From Nitriliruptoraceae bacterium (GTDB lineage Bacteria > Actinomycetota > Nitriliruptoria > Nitriliruptorales > Nitriliruptoraceae): a DNA stretch of 43,094 bases. Each line of letters begins with the position of its first letter. Positions within the stretch are counted from its first letter, which is position 1. The translations under genes were made by a program, and so were the position numbers. The stretch covers positions 1 to 43,094 of the forward strand of contig SKNO01000184.1 of the NCBI GenBank assembly GCA_007120465.1, given 5' to 3'. Positions 27,152-36,495 of the stretch are shown here, one piece after another. The notes beneath the pieces are model-generated. The model was not told where the DNA came from. It saw only the letters and a program-made list of their open reading frames with translations, and did not search any database.

Positions 27152-29017
27152 TCACGGCCGGGATCGTGCGGGAGGTCCCGCGGTGCCGCGGGCGGGATCG
27201 ACCGTCAACGTATCGATAGCCCGGGTGGCTGCGACGAACAGTCCGGGCGGCCCGTGTTCGGCCAGGATCCGCTCGGGGTCGACGAGCACCACCTCGGACC
27301 ACTCCAACCCGAGCGCGTCGAGCGGGCTCAGCCATCCGTCGCCGCGGTCGACGAGGCTGGCTGGTGCGATCACCTGTGCCTCGGGCGGCGGGGGCTCCGC
27401 CGCCACGCCGTCCACGGTCGGGCCGTCGGCCGCCCGGCTCCGGATCCGGTCGGTCCCGCCGCCGCTCGCACCGTCGAGGGTCCGGACGGTGCCGCCCTCG
27501 GCCGCGCTGACGATCGACGGCGTTGACAGGCCATGCCCCCGCCAGGTGTCGTCGATCCACGTGCCGATCGTGGCCGGTAGGCGCAGACTGGTGGTGAGGG
27601 TGACGGCGGTCGTGGGGGAGGTGCCCTGGACGTCCTCGTCGGTGAAGGCCTGGTGCGGGTCGCCGGACAGCAGGAGCTCGCCGGCCTCGCGCCGCAGGAG
27701 CGCCAGCAGGACACCGGGGAGGCGCTGGTACTCGTCGACGACGACCAGGTCCCACCGTGCTGGCGACTGCCGAGGCGGGGTGTTCAGGAGCGAGCGCGCG
27801 TAGCCCCGGGCGGCATCACGCAACACCGCCGGGAGGTGACGTCGAGGTAGCGCCCGTCCGACGAGCGCGGTGGGCGTGAGGTGCGGACGCAGTTCGGTGG
27901 CCGCTGCCTCGGCGCTGCTACGAGCGACGGCACGCGGGACGATGCGCTCGTACTCGGCGATCAGCGCATCGCGGAGCCCCTGTGCCACCGACCGGTACGG
28001 GGTGCTCGGCTCGCGGGCGCGCCAGGTGCGGACCGCCGCGATCTCGTCCGCCGGGATGCGACCGAGCGGGTGGGGGACCGGGGAGGCGGCGTGGAGCTGT
28101 TGCCGCGCCGCGTCGAAGGCGGCCTCGATCGCACGGGGCACGTCGGCGCCGTCGGCACCGGGGTGCTGCCCGGCGACCGGTGCGGGCCGCGCACCGAGGC
28201 CGAGCACCTGCGGCAGCCGGTCCTGTGGGGTGGGGGTGATGGACGCGACCCCGAGCAGCCGGCCGAGCACCTCGACCCGCTGTGCCAGTCGGGGTGTGCC
28301 GGTCACGAACAGCACGCGCAGCGTGTGCGGGTCCGGGTGGGACAGCACCCGGCGCGCGAGCTCGACCAGCACGATCGCGGACTTGCCACTGCCGGGTGGA
28401 CCGGTCAGCAGTACGTCGCCGTCTGACGCGGCGATCGCCTCCAGCGCCGCGCTCTGCTCGGTCGTCAGCGTCGACAGCGGATCGGACATCTGCTCCCGGC
28501 GGGCGGCGGTGCGCATCCCGTGCCGAATCCGTTCCGCCAGCGCCTCCGGCTCTGCGGTCAGGCGGTGCACCGCCAGGGGTTGGTCGCCCCGCTCGGTGAT
28601 CAGCAGCCGATCGCGGGCCGTGAGGTAGCGCTGCCCTTCGGGCGCGTGCCACGGCACGATCAGCAGGTCGCGCTCGTCGTCGAAGACGCCGACCCTCCCG
28701 ACGACGGTGTCGCCGTCGGTGTCGGCGGCCAGCAGCATCGCCGCCTCCGACCGCTCGACCTCCTCGACCTGCAGCAGGAAGTCCCGGTGCATCCGGGCGA
28801 TCGCCTGATCGACCGGGTCCTTGGAGGTGATCAGTTCGGCGTAGGCACGCTCGCGGCGGGCGACGGTGGCGGCGAGGTTGGCACGGGCGGCATCACGCTG
28901 TGCTTCGATGCGGGCGACGACCGACGCGGGCACGCCCGCACCGGTCGCCGCAGCGCCCAGCGAGGTCATGGCGAGGCCCCGGTCGGATGTGGGAGCGGCA
29001 GCGAGGGAGCCGACCAC
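27152..29017 (-). CDS. HelD/UvrD-like superfamily 1 ATPase
   Basis: A 621-residue SF1-type motor. Walker A is LLTGPPGSGKSAIV (about residue 206), Walker B is LVVVDEYQRLPG, motif III is LLLSGDPHQAF, motif IV/V-like is TTSLRLPATIGTWIDD, and motif VI is LFVAATRAIDTLTV. The N-terminal helical part (RMHRDFLLQVEEVERSEAAM, then VGRVGVFDDERDLLIVPWHAP) follows the order seen in HelD, which dissociates stalled RNA polymerase. The protein is shorter than HelD, and the segment between Walker A and B is compact. M1 is a GTG; an ATG at 28969 is equally plausible. Whether it acts on RNA polymerase or DNA is open. A small gene follows it directly. Confidence 0.72.
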   Translation of the reverse strand: MVGSLAAAPTSDRGLAMTSLGAAATGAGVPASVVARIEAQRDAARANLAATVARRERAYAELITSKDPVDQAIARMHRDFLLQVEEVERSEAAMLLAADTDGDTVVGRVGVFDDERDLLIVPWHAPEGQRYLTARDRLLITERGDQPLAVHRLTAEPEALAERIRHGMRTAARREQMSDPLSTLTTEQSAALEAIAASDGDVLLTGPPGSGKSAIVLVELARRVLSHPDPHTLRVLFVTGTPRLAQRVEVLGRLLGVASITPTPQDRLPQVLGLGARPAPVAGQHPGADGADVPRAIEAAFDAARQQLHAASPVPHPLGRIPADEIAAVRTWRAREPSTPYRSVAQGLRDALIAEYERIVPRAVARSSAEAAATELRPHLTPTALVGRALPRRHLPAVLRDAARGYARSLLNTPPRQSPARWDLVVVDEYQRLPGVLLALLRREAGELLLSGDPHQAFTDEDVQGTSPTTAVTLTTSLRLPATIGTWIDDTWRGHGLSTPSIVSAAEGGTVRTLDGASGGGTDRIRSRAADGPTVDGVAAEPPPPEAQVIAPASLVDRGDGWLSPLDALGLEWSEVVLVDPERILAEHGPPGLFVAATRAIDTLTVDPARGTAGPPARSRP

Positions 29018-29099
29018 CGTAGCGCGAGCGTCCCCGGTACGTCCACGGCTCCCGTCCGGAGGCGGGCGGGTTACCGACGACGGTGGGTGTGTCCGTCGC

Positions 29100-32090
29100 T
29101 CACTCGGGGGTGGCGGTGCCCGTCGCGAGCGTGACGACCTCGTCGAGGGTCAGCCTCGTCCCCGCGGCGTGGTGCGTGGCGAAGGCCTCCCGGCCGAGGG
29201 CGTGCTCGAGCCTGGCGCGCAACTCGGAGAGGTCGGTGAACACACGCCAGCGGTGCGTCGGCGGCCGCGCGTCCGCGGCCCCCAGCAGCATGGCGGCCGC
29301 TTCCGGGTGCTGCGTCGCCGACAGCTCGGCCAGTACCTGTGCCGCACCGCGCAGTGGCCCCGGCCACGCGCACTCGCCGATCAGCCTGACCGCCTCGACG
29401 GCGGCTGGCCGGGCGTCGCCGGGTCGATCGGCGAGGAGCGCGATCTTCGCCGTGGCGACCAGCGCGAGGATCAGCCGGTTGCCCCGCCCGAACGCCCGCC
29501 AGGCGTCGAGCCGCTGGTGGGCCTGCGAGAGCGCGACCTCCGACTCTCCACCCAGTGCGGTCAGGACCACCTCGCTGAAACCGACCCGGGCGGACAGCTC
29601 CCGCATCCCGTGCGCCTCGGCCAGTTCCCGGGCGCGGCTCAGGGCCGCCCCCGCGGCCACGAGGGCATCGTCGTCGGGACCTCCCGCGGCGAGCGAGGCG
29701 GCCACGATCAGCTCGGTCTGCTCGGCTCGGACGTTGGCCTCGACGATCTCCAGCCCGTGGCGGGCCGCCTCGTCCGCGGTGTGCTCGATCTCCCGCAGCG
29801 AAGCCTCGAACTCGCCCATCTCGCCGAGCGTGGCAGCACGCCAGTAGCCCGTCCAGAGGGTGCCCTCGACGCTGCCGACCGCCTCGAACCGCTCGCGTGC
29901 TTCGGACAGCACCTCGAGGGTGCCGTCGAAGCGCTGATCGATGCCCGCCACCGCTCCGGCCATCAAGAGGCCCTGCGCCATGACCCGGTCGTCGACGTCG
30001 ACCTCACGAGCCAGCGCGACGGCCTCGCGGAGCCACTCACGCAGGCGATGGAACCGCCCGATGATGATCGGCGCCCAGCCCGAGCCGGCCGCGATCCGCA
30101 GCGCGGTCTGCGCATCCCGCCGCCGGATCGCCGCGGCGAAGGCGCCCTGCACGTGCAGGAACTCGCCGTCGAGGAGGGCGTACCAGGTCGGGGTGTCGAG
30201 CTGCGCGTTGGCCCCGACGGCTTCGACCAGGCGAGCCACCCACCCGCCGTAGCGCTGGGTCGTCTCCTCGGCGTCGTCGCCGAGCCGGTCGCGTCCGTAC
30301 TCGCGGACGGTCTCCAGCAACCGGTAGCGGGTGTGGCCGTCCACCTCGTGTGCCTCGATGAGCGAGTGGTCCACCAGGTCGGCGAGCAGGCCCGGCACCC
30401 CTCGCCGGTCGAGCGGTGGCCACCCGCAGACCTCCGCGGCGGCGTTCGCATCGACGTCGGCGACGAAGGTGGACAGCCGGCACAGCAGCCGCTGCTGCTC
30501 GGCGGTCAGCAGGTCGTAGCTCCAGTCGGTCGTGGCGAGCAGCGTGCGGTGGCGAGGCAGCGCCGTCCGGTTCCCGGAGGTCAGCAGCTGGAACCGGTCG
30601 TCGAGGCCGGTGGCCAGATCGGATGCCGACATCGTGGCGATGCGCACCGCGGCGAGCTCGATGGCGAGCGGGATGCCGTCGAGCCGTCGGCAGATCTGGT
30701 GGATGGCCGGGGCGGTCGACGCATCGAGGTCGAAGTCGGGCTGGGCGTCCGTGGCGCGATCCACGAAGAGGGCGCCGGATTCGCTCGCCGCGACGGCCTC
30801 CACCTCAGGGCCGTGCGGCACGCTCAGGGCAGGTACCCGCCACCGCTGCTCCCCGGGACAGCGTAGGGGTTGGCGGCTCGTCGCCAGCACGTGCAGTCGC
30901 GGGCAGGCCGTCAACAGCCGGTCGACCAGCCCGGCGACGGCGTCGGCCAGGTGCTCGCAGTTGTCGAGCACCAGAAGCAGGTGGCGATCGGCGATCCAGC
31001 CGCGCAGGGTGTCGTCCGGAGACCGGTCCATCTGATCGATGAGTCCGAGCTCGGTGAGGCAGTGCCCGGCGAGGTGGTCGGGATCGTCCAGCGGCCCGAG
31101 CGCCACCAGCCACGTGCTCTCGAAACCGGTGGCGGCCTTGCCAGCGGCACGCAGCGCCAGGCGCGTCTTGCCGGCACCGCCGGCGCCGACCAGCGTGGTG
31201 AGGCGGTGGCGGCGGACCATCGCCGCGACCGCACGGATCTCGTTCTCGCGTCCGACGAAGCTCGACCGCGGTGGTGGCAGGTTCCCGCCCCCGTGCTGGG
31301 TGCTCGACGGCGACCCTGCTGACCCGGGGGTCGTCGTGACGGCGAGGGCCGGATCGTGCCGCACGACCTGCTCGTGCAGCCGGACGATCGAGGGGCCGGG
31401 ATCGGTGCCGAGCTCCTCGGCGAGGCGGCGCCGCAGCTCGGCGTGGACGTGGAGCGCCTCGGCCTGCTGGCCGCTGCGGTACAGCGCGAGCATGAGCAGT
31501 TCCGCCACCGACTCGTCGAGGGGATGTTCGCCGGCGAGGGCACGCAGCTCGGCCTTCGCCTCGCGGTGACGGCCACGTGCCAGTTCCCCCGCCAGGCAGC
31601 GCGACAGGGCCGAGGCCCTGAGCTGCTCGAGCCGCGCGGCCTCGGTGGCCACGAAGGGCCGGTCGATCCCCGCGTACGGCGCGCCCCGCCACAGTGCGAG
31701 TGCGTCGCGCAACGGGCCGACCGAATCGGCGGGCGGCAGTTCGGACGCGGCCCGGACCGCTGCCTCGAACCGGCTGGCGTCGACGGCATCGGGTCCTGCC
31801 GCAAGCGTGTAGCCCGACGGGTGGGTGACCACCACCTGCCAGTCGCCCCCGCGGTCGGGTTCGAGCGTCCGGCGGAGCTGCGAGACATGGGTCTGCAAGA
31901 CCTTGACCGCCGAGGCCGGAGGCGCGTCGCCCCAGAGCCCATCGACGATCCGGTCGATGGTGACGATGCGTCCGGCGTTGGCCGCCAGGAGTGCCAGCAG
32001 CGCCCGACGCCCAGGGCCCGTGACGCTGATCGGCTGGCCGTCGCGCGCGACGGTCAGCTCACCGAGAACGCCGATGTCGAGGGTACTCAC
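29100..32090 (-). CDS. SARP/AfsR-type regulator: BTAD, NB-ARC ATPase and TPR domains
   Basis: A 996-residue regulator. Residues 1-95 form an OmpR-type winged helix (GELTVARDGQPISVTGPGRRALLALLA and VKVLQTHVSQLRRTLEP). Residues 96-250 are the BTAD helical domain (DASRFEAAV, LDESVAELLMLALYRSGQQAEAL). An NB-ARC/AAA-type ATPase follows, with GAGGAGKT (Lys308), LLLVLDNCEHL and LHVLATSRQPL. The C-terminal 400 residues are helical TPR-like repeats. Such proteins activate secondary-metabolite or cluster genes by binding direct repeats in promoters. The GTG at 32090 is chosen because the DNA-binding domain starts there. It is divergent from the methyltransferase gene, and a SARP-box-like element lies between. 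Confidence 0.9.
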   Translation of the reverse strand: MSTLDIGVLGELTVARDGQPISVTGPGRRALLALLAANAGRIVTIDRIVDGLWGDAPPASAVKVLQTHVSQLRRTLEPDRGGDWQVVVTHPSGYTLAAGPDAVDASRFEAAVRAASELPPADSVGPLRDALALWRGAPYAGIDRPFVATEAARLEQLRASALSRCLAGELARGRHREAKAELRALAGEHPLDESVAELLMLALYRSGQQAEALHVHAELRRRLAEELGTDPGPSIVRLHEQVVRHDPALAVTTTPGSAGSPSSTQHGGGNLPPPRSSFVGRENEIRAVAAMVRRHRLTTLVGAGGAGKTRLALRAAGKAATGFESTWLVALGPLDDPDHLAGHCLTELGLIDQMDRSPDDTLRGWIADRHLLLVLDNCEHLADAVAGLVDRLLTACPRLHVLATSRQPLRCPGEQRWRVPALSVPHGPEVEAVAASESGALFVDRATDAQPDFDLDASTAPAIHQICRRLDGIPLAIELAAVRIATMSASDLATGLDDRFQLLTSGNRTALPRHRTLLATTDWSYDLLTAEQQRLLCRLSTFVADVDANAAAEVCGWPPLDRRGVPGLLADLVDHSLIEAHEVDGHTRYRLLETVREYGRDRLGDDAEETTQRYGGWVARLVEAVGANAQLDTPTWYALLDGEFLHVQGAFAAAIRRRDAQTALRIAAGSGWAPIIIGRFHRLREWLREAVALAREVDVDDRVMAQGLLMAGAVAGIDQRFDGTLEVLSEARERFEAVGSVEGTLWTGYWRAATLGEMGEFEASLREIEHTADEAARHGLEIVEANVRAEQTELIVAASLAAGGPDDDALVAAGAALSRARELAEAHGMRELSARVGFSEVVLTALGGESEVALSQAHQRLDAWRAFGRGNRLILALVATAKIALLADRPGDARPAAVEAVRLIGECAWPGPLRGAAQVLAELSATQHPEAAAMLLGAADARPPTHRWRVFTDLSELRARLEHALGREAFATHHAAGTRLTLDEVVTLATGTATPE

Positions 32091-32135
32091 CTCGCCCCTC
32101 GTCTCCTGGGCTCCACCTCGCCCGAGTGTACGAGC

Positions 32136-32164
32136 GTCGACCCGGCGTTGACCGCGCATCGACC
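32136..32164 (+). promoter_or_regulatory. SARP-box-like direct repeats
   Basis: Three heptamers, GTCGACC (32136-32142), GTTGACC (32147-32153) and ATCGACC (32158-32164), lie at exact 11-base intervals, one DNA turn apart. SARP regulators such as ActII-ORF4 and DnrI bind heptameric repeats with this 11-bp period near the -35 region. The middle copy includes TTGACC, which could serve as a -35. A six-bp dyad ACCATC-N6-GATGGT overlaps at 32162-32179. No strong -10 is visible. The divergent SARP protein is the natural ligand. Confidence 0.6.
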
Positions 32165-32228
32165 ATCACCGCCGATGGTGCGCGGGTCGGCCCGAGAGGG
32201 CACCGAACGGAGCGTCGGAGGAGCGCAC

Positions 32229-33278
32229 ATGTCGACACTGGGGAGTTCGAAAGCGACCGGGGCAGGCCCGGAGCTCACGCAGCAGGCGGGGATGCTGCTG
32301 GGGCAGGTCGCCGGCTACGTCGGGACCCGCACGATCCAGCTGGGACTGCGGGCGGGCCTGATCGAGGCGTTCGCCGACACCGACGAGGGACTCACGCCTG
32401 ACGGGTTGGCGGTCGAGGCCGACATCGATCCCTTCTACGCCGAGGTGTGGTGCCGAGCGGCCATCGCCACCGGGCTGCTTGAACGCGACGGCGAGCGGCT
32501 CCGGTTGGCAGAGCACCTCGACGACCTGCTGTTGACCGGCGATCACCCCGCGCACGTCGGCGCCGTGGTCCGCATCTTCGAGCACCCGGAGATCTTCGAC
32601 CGGTTCGGTGAGCGCCTGGCGACCGGCGAACGGACGTGGTGGGACCAGTGCAGCCCGGACTTCATCGGCGGCGTCGCCGCGACCGGGCTGCCGTTCTACG
32701 TGCGACTGATCCCCGGTGGGCTGCGCCAGGTGCCGGGCGTGGCCGACCTGCTCCAGGGGCCGGCGCGTGTCCTCGACACGGCCTGCGGAGCGGGAGCGGG
32801 GCTGGTACGCCTCGCCGAGCTGTACCCGAACGTCACGATCACGGGAGCCGACGGCGACCGCACGTCGCTCGACCGGGCGGCCAAGGCCGTGGCCGAGGCG
32901 GGTTTCGAGGACCGGGTGGAGCTCGTCCACACACCCCTCGAGGAGCTCGACCACCGGGAGGAGTTCGACCTTGTCATCAACAACATCTCGATGCACGAGT
33001 GTCGGGACATCGACCGGGTCACCGCGCGCGTCCATCGGGCACTGGCGCCCGGTGGCTGGTTCGTGATCTCGGACTTCCCGTTCCCGGACACCGACGACGG
33101 CCTGGCCAGCGTGCCCGGTCGGATCATGGCGGCGATCCAGTTCTTCGAGGCACAGATCGACGATCAACTGCTGCCGCGCCACGTCTACGACGACCTGCTC
33201 ACGCGCCACGGGTTCACCGACCTCGGATCCGCCGAGCTCGCCCCGGTGCATGCCCTCACCTGGGGTCGGAAGGAGTGA
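32229..33278 (+). CDS. SAM-dependent methyltransferase
   Basis: A 349-residue class I methyltransferase. The N-terminal helical part looks like the dimerisation/winged-helix domain of small-molecule O-methyltransferases (VGTRTIQLGLRAGLIEAFAD, CRAAIATGLLERDGERLRLAEHLDDLLL). The SAM motif is ARVLDTACGAGAGLVRLAELYP at about residues 179-200, with ITGADGDRTSLDRA and the motif II-like EFDLVINNISMHEC. GGAGGA precedes the ATG at 32229. It is first in a plus-strand series with a cupin, an FAD monooxygenase and a lipoprotein gene, and its promoter region carries the SARP-like repeats. The substrate is unknown. Confidence 0.88.
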   Translation: MSTLGSSKATGAGPELTQQAGMLLGQVAGYVGTRTIQLGLRAGLIEAFADTDEGLTPDGLAVEADIDPFYAEVWCRAAIATGLLERDGERLRLAEHLDDLLLTGDHPAHVGAVVRIFEHPEIFDRFGERLATGERTWWDQCSPDFIGGVAATGLPFYVRLIPGGLRQVPGVADLLQGPARVLDTACGAGAGLVRLAELYPNVTITGADGDRTSLDRAAKAVAEAGFEDRVELVHTPLEELDHREEFDLVINNISMHECRDIDRVTARVHRALAPGGWFVISDFPFPDTDDGLASVPGRIMAAIQFFEAQIDDQLLPRHVYDDLLTRHGFTDLGSAELAPVHALTWGRKE

Positions 33279-33351
33279 CACCGCGCACGTTCGGGCTGCT
33301 GCCCCACGTCGCGACGACAGCAAGGGACAACCCGAAGAGGAAGGAGATGCC

Positions 33352-33933
33352 ATGCAGGCGAACACGCCCACGACACCTACCACCCGCATCACGCGCACCG
33401 TTGCCGCTGTGGGCCTGCTGGCCCTCGCAGCCGGCGCGCTGCTCGCCCTGACGACCGGCCCGTCGGGCGCCGACGAGCCGCCGATCACCGCAGAACCCTT
33501 GACGCAACGGCACACGTTCCCCGACGACGTCGCCGTCCAGGTCAGGGACAGGCCCGACCACCGGTCGACGGAGGTCATCAACCTCCGCGACGCCTCGCAC
33601 ATCGCCGTCGTGGAGATCACGATCCAGCCCGGCGCGGCGTTCCCCTGGCACACCCATCCCGGGCCGGTGCTGGCGGCGGTCGCCGAGGGCGATGAGGACG
33701 GCGCGTTCATCTACATCTACGCTGACGACTGCGTGGAGCGCCCCTACGAGGTCGGCGAAGCGTTCGTCGATCCGGGCGGCGACAACGTCCACATGGCCTA
33801 CAACCCGAGCGACACGGAGGAGACCGTCGTCATCGCGACCTTCCTCGGGGTGCCGCCCGAAGGTGGCCTGACCCTGCCGGTGGACGCGGAGCAGGGGGCC
33901 GCACTCGACGAACGGTGCGGCATCGAGCGCTGA
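33352..33933 (+). CDS. secreted cupin-domain protein
   Basis: A 193-residue protein with an N-terminal signal or anchor segment (AAVGLLALAAGALLALTTGPSGA, residues 20-42) and one cupin domain: IAVVEITIQPGAAFPWHTHPGPVLAAVAEG supplies the HxH metal-ligand pair, and GGDNVHMAYNPSDTEE the second motif. The function is not assigned; such small exported cupins are often metal-dependent binding or oxygenase-like proteins. GAGGAAGGAG before the ATG at 33352 decides the start. It lies 73 bases after the methyltransferase gene, and the FAD monooxygenase gene starts 11 bases after its stop. Confidence 0.82.
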   Translation: MQANTPTTPTTRITRTVAAVGLLALAAGALLALTTGPSGADEPPITAEPLTQRHTFPDDVAVQVRDRPDHRSTEVINLRDASHIAVVEITIQPGAAFPWHTHPGPVLAAVAEGDEDGAFIYIYADDCVERPYEVGEAFVDPGGDNVHMAYNPSDTEETVVIATFLGVPPEGGLTLPVDAEQGAALDERCGIER

Positions 33934-33944
33934 CCGTGCCTCGG

Positions 33945-35303
33945 ATGCGCGCAACCACCGAACCGGGCTCAGACGCCCCGGCGGGGACCGGCCATGCCGT
34001 CGTCATGGGCGCCGGCATGGCCGGTCTCGCCGTCGCAAAGGCGTTGACCGCAGGGTTCGAGCGGGTCACGATCGTCGACCGTGACCGGCTCCCCGTCGGA
34101 ACCGACCACCGCCCGGGCGTACCCCAGGACCGGCACCTGCACCTGCTGCTGCCGTCGGGGGTGGAGGCGCTCGAGACGCTGTTCCCGGGCCTGCTGGAGG
34201 AGCTGTGTGCCGGCGGTGCGACGGCCGGCGACACCGACCGCATCCGGATGTGCCTCAACGGGCACCGCCTTGCGCCGGCGCACACCGGTCACCGCGTGGT
34301 CTTCGCCAGCCGTCCCTTCGTGGAGGCACACGTGCGCCGGCGCGTGTGCGAGGAGCGCCGCATCTCGGTGCGTGACAACGTGCGCATCGTCGGTCTCGCC
34401 GTCAGTGACGACCGTGGTCGGGTCGAGGGGGTCGAGCTCGCCGCTTCGAACGGGGGCGATCCCGAGGTGTTGCCGGCCGAGGTCGTCGTGGACTGCACCG
34501 GACGCCGGTCACCCGTGCCGAGCTGGCTGGCGGAGCTGCGCCACCGTCCGCCCGAGGTCGAGGAGCTCGACGTCCAGGTGCGCTACGCCACCCGCCGCTA
34601 CGAGCTCCCCGACGGGGTCCTGGACGGTGACCACCACGTGCTGGTCGGACCGACCCCCGCCGGGCCACGTGGCGGGGCCATGACCTACGTGGAGGATGGC
34701 ACCTGGCTCGTGACGCTGTTCGCGATGGCCGGCGATCGGGCACCGGCCGACGGCGCCAGCTTCGAACGCTTCGCCGAGGAGTTGCCGATCCCGGACATCC
34801 ATGAGGCGATCGGTGCCGGCCGGGCGATCGATGATCCGGCCCCGTACCGGTTCCCGGCCAACCGGCGACTCCGGTACGAACGACTCGACGATCTCCCGGG
34901 CGGCCTGCTGGTCGCCGGCGACGCGGTGTGCTCGTTCAACCCGATCTACGGTCAGGGCATGTCCGTCGCGGCGATGGAGGCACAGCTCCTCCAGGCGCGT
35001 CTTCGTGCCGGGACCTGTCCGTCAGCACGCGCCTGGTTCCGGGACGTCGCCACGGTGATCGACACGGCCTGGCAGCTCGCCATCGGATCCGACCTGGCGG
35101 TGGAGGCCGTCGAGGGCCGCCGCCCCCTCTCCACCCGGATACTCAACCGCTACCTCGCACGGCTCCAGGCCGCGGCGACCGACGATCCACGACTGACGTC
35201 TCGGCTCACCCGTGTGGTCGGACTCGTCGACCCACCGAGCCGCCTCCTGTGGCCAACGACGGTCGCGTCCGTGGTGCGTGGTGCGCCTCGGTCCGGCACC
35301 TGA
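33945..35303 (+). CDS. FAD-dependent monooxygenase/oxidoreductase
   Basis: A 452-residue flavoprotein of the PHBH-like or geranylgeranyl-reductase-like group. The Rossmann motif VVMGAGMAGLAVAKAL is near residue 18. PGVPQDRHLHLLLPSG follows the pattern seen in flavin halogenase/epoxidase-like relatives. The second FAD motif is LLVAGDAVCSFNPIYGQGMSVAAMEA. EVVVDCTGRRSPVPSWL links the two. It could hydroxylate, epoxidise or reduce a small hydrophobic substrate. The ATG at 33945 is used; a GTG at 33936 is also possible, and both lie just after the cupin stop. Its neighbours suggest tailoring of one metabolite. Confidence 0.85.
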   Translation: MRATTEPGSDAPAGTGHAVVMGAGMAGLAVAKALTAGFERVTIVDRDRLPVGTDHRPGVPQDRHLHLLLPSGVEALETLFPGLLEELCAGGATAGDTDRIRMCLNGHRLAPAHTGHRVVFASRPFVEAHVRRRVCEERRISVRDNVRIVGLAVSDDRGRVEGVELAASNGGDPEVLPAEVVVDCTGRRSPVPSWLAELRHRPPEVEELDVQVRYATRRYELPDGVLDGDHHVLVGPTPAGPRGGAMTYVEDGTWLVTLFAMAGDRAPADGASFERFAEELPIPDIHEAIGAGRAIDDPAPYRFPANRRLRYERLDDLPGGLLVAGDAVCSFNPIYGQGMSVAAMEAQLLQARLRAGTCPSARAWFRDVATVIDTAWQLAIGSDLAVEAVEGRRPLSTRILNRYLARLQAAATDDPRLTSRLTRVVGLVDPPSRLLWPTTVASVVRGAPRSGT

Positions 35304-35351
35304 GGGGGAGCGGTCCACTACCGTGACCTACCGAGGGGAGGGGGAACGTCG

Positions 35352-36194
35352 ATGCGCCCTGGGGTCAGGTTCCGGTTGCTGATCGCGGTGCTGCTCGCAC
35401 TGGCCCTCGCGGCCTGCGAGTTCACGCTGGACCATGAGCTGACCATCCACGCCGATGGCAGCGGCCGGTTCACGAGCGTGCTGGTGTACGACCGCCAGGC
35501 AGCCGCCATGTTCTCCACACCGGACGAGCTGATCGAGGCCTTCGAGGCCGATGTCGCCGAACTCGACGGTGTCCGCGTGGTGTCGACCTCGGGCGACACC
35601 TCCGATCCCGATGCGCAGCGGGTCGAACTGACCGCGGCAGCATCCGATGTCGATGCGCTCGACCGCCTCCTCGACGACCAGTTCAACGGCGGGTCGTTCA
35701 CCCGCGTCGGGACGGACACCTACGAGTTGTCGCTCGCGTCCATCGACCTCGCCGCGGAGGACGCCCCGCCGGGGATGCTGGACGTCGGCGGAACGATGAC
35801 GGTGCGCCACGAAGGCGAGCGGGAGACGCTCCGTGGTGGTGTCCCCATCGATGATCAGGCTGTCACCTGGGATGTGTTCGCGGGTGAGGACCTCCGCCTG
35901 GTCCTCCGCCTGGAGGATGCATCGACCGCGGGCGTTGTCTGGTGGTTGTGGGGGCTCCTGGCACTGATCCTGGTCGTGCTCGGCGGTGTCGGGGTACTGG
36001 TGCTGCGGCGCCGTCGGGTAGCGCCGGCGCTACCTGCGTCGTCGACGGGGACCCTCTTCTCCGCCACGGCACCGCCACGGGCACCGGACCCACCGAGAGC
36101 GGCCACGGAGCCCACCGCCATCCCTGCTGCCGACGAGCCGTCCCCGATCGATCGGGGCGGCGACCGGTCAGCGCCGGGGTCCGGGCTGTCGTAG
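35352..36194 (+). CDS. LppM-like membrane-anchored lipoprotein
   Basis: A 280-residue protein. The signal peptide ends in a lipobox LAAC (Cys22). The exported domain starts with EFTLDHELTIHADGSGRFTSVLVYD and resembles the mycobacterial LppM domain, a beta-rich lipid-binding fold. A transmembrane segment WWLWGLLALILVVLGGVGVLVL at about residues 199-220 precedes a basic RRRR stop and a Pro/Ala-rich cytoplasmic tail. Domain order (lipobox, ectodomain, TM, tail) matches LppM. The ATG at 35352 follows GGGGAACGTCG. It ends the plus-strand series and is followed by a gene-poor stretch. Confidence 0.8.
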   Translation: MRPGVRFRLLIAVLLALALAACEFTLDHELTIHADGSGRFTSVLVYDRQAAAMFSTPDELIEAFEADVAELDGVRVVSTSGDTSDPDAQRVELTAAASDVDALDRLLDDQFNGGSFTRVGTDTYELSLASIDLAAEDAPPGMLDVGGTMTVRHEGERETLRGGVPIDDQAVTWDVFAGEDLRLVLRLEDASTAGVVWWLWGLLALILVVLGGVGVLVLRRRRVAPALPASSTGTLFSATAPPRAPDPPRAATEPTAIPAADEPSPIDRGGDRSAPGSGLS

Positions 36195-36495
36195 GCGCCG
36201 GTGCGGTCGGCAAGGTGGCGCTCCCGGTGTCAGCGAGCGGTGTCAGGGCATGTCCCACGGCGGCGTGGGAATCGGTCAACCACGCCGAGCGCGTCGACCG
36301 TGCGGAACCTGGAGGCGTCCAGGCACCGCGCCGCGAACCCGGCGGGTGTTGCGGGTGACTCGAACCCGTCGAGGCGGCGTGTGTGGTGGTCTTCGACAGG
36401 ACCGGTGGGCGGGTGGGTGTCGACCGGGTGGGTCGGAGGTGACGGACGCCCGTCGCTGCGTCCGGCATCTCGGGTATGCGGTGTTGCGTCGGGCC

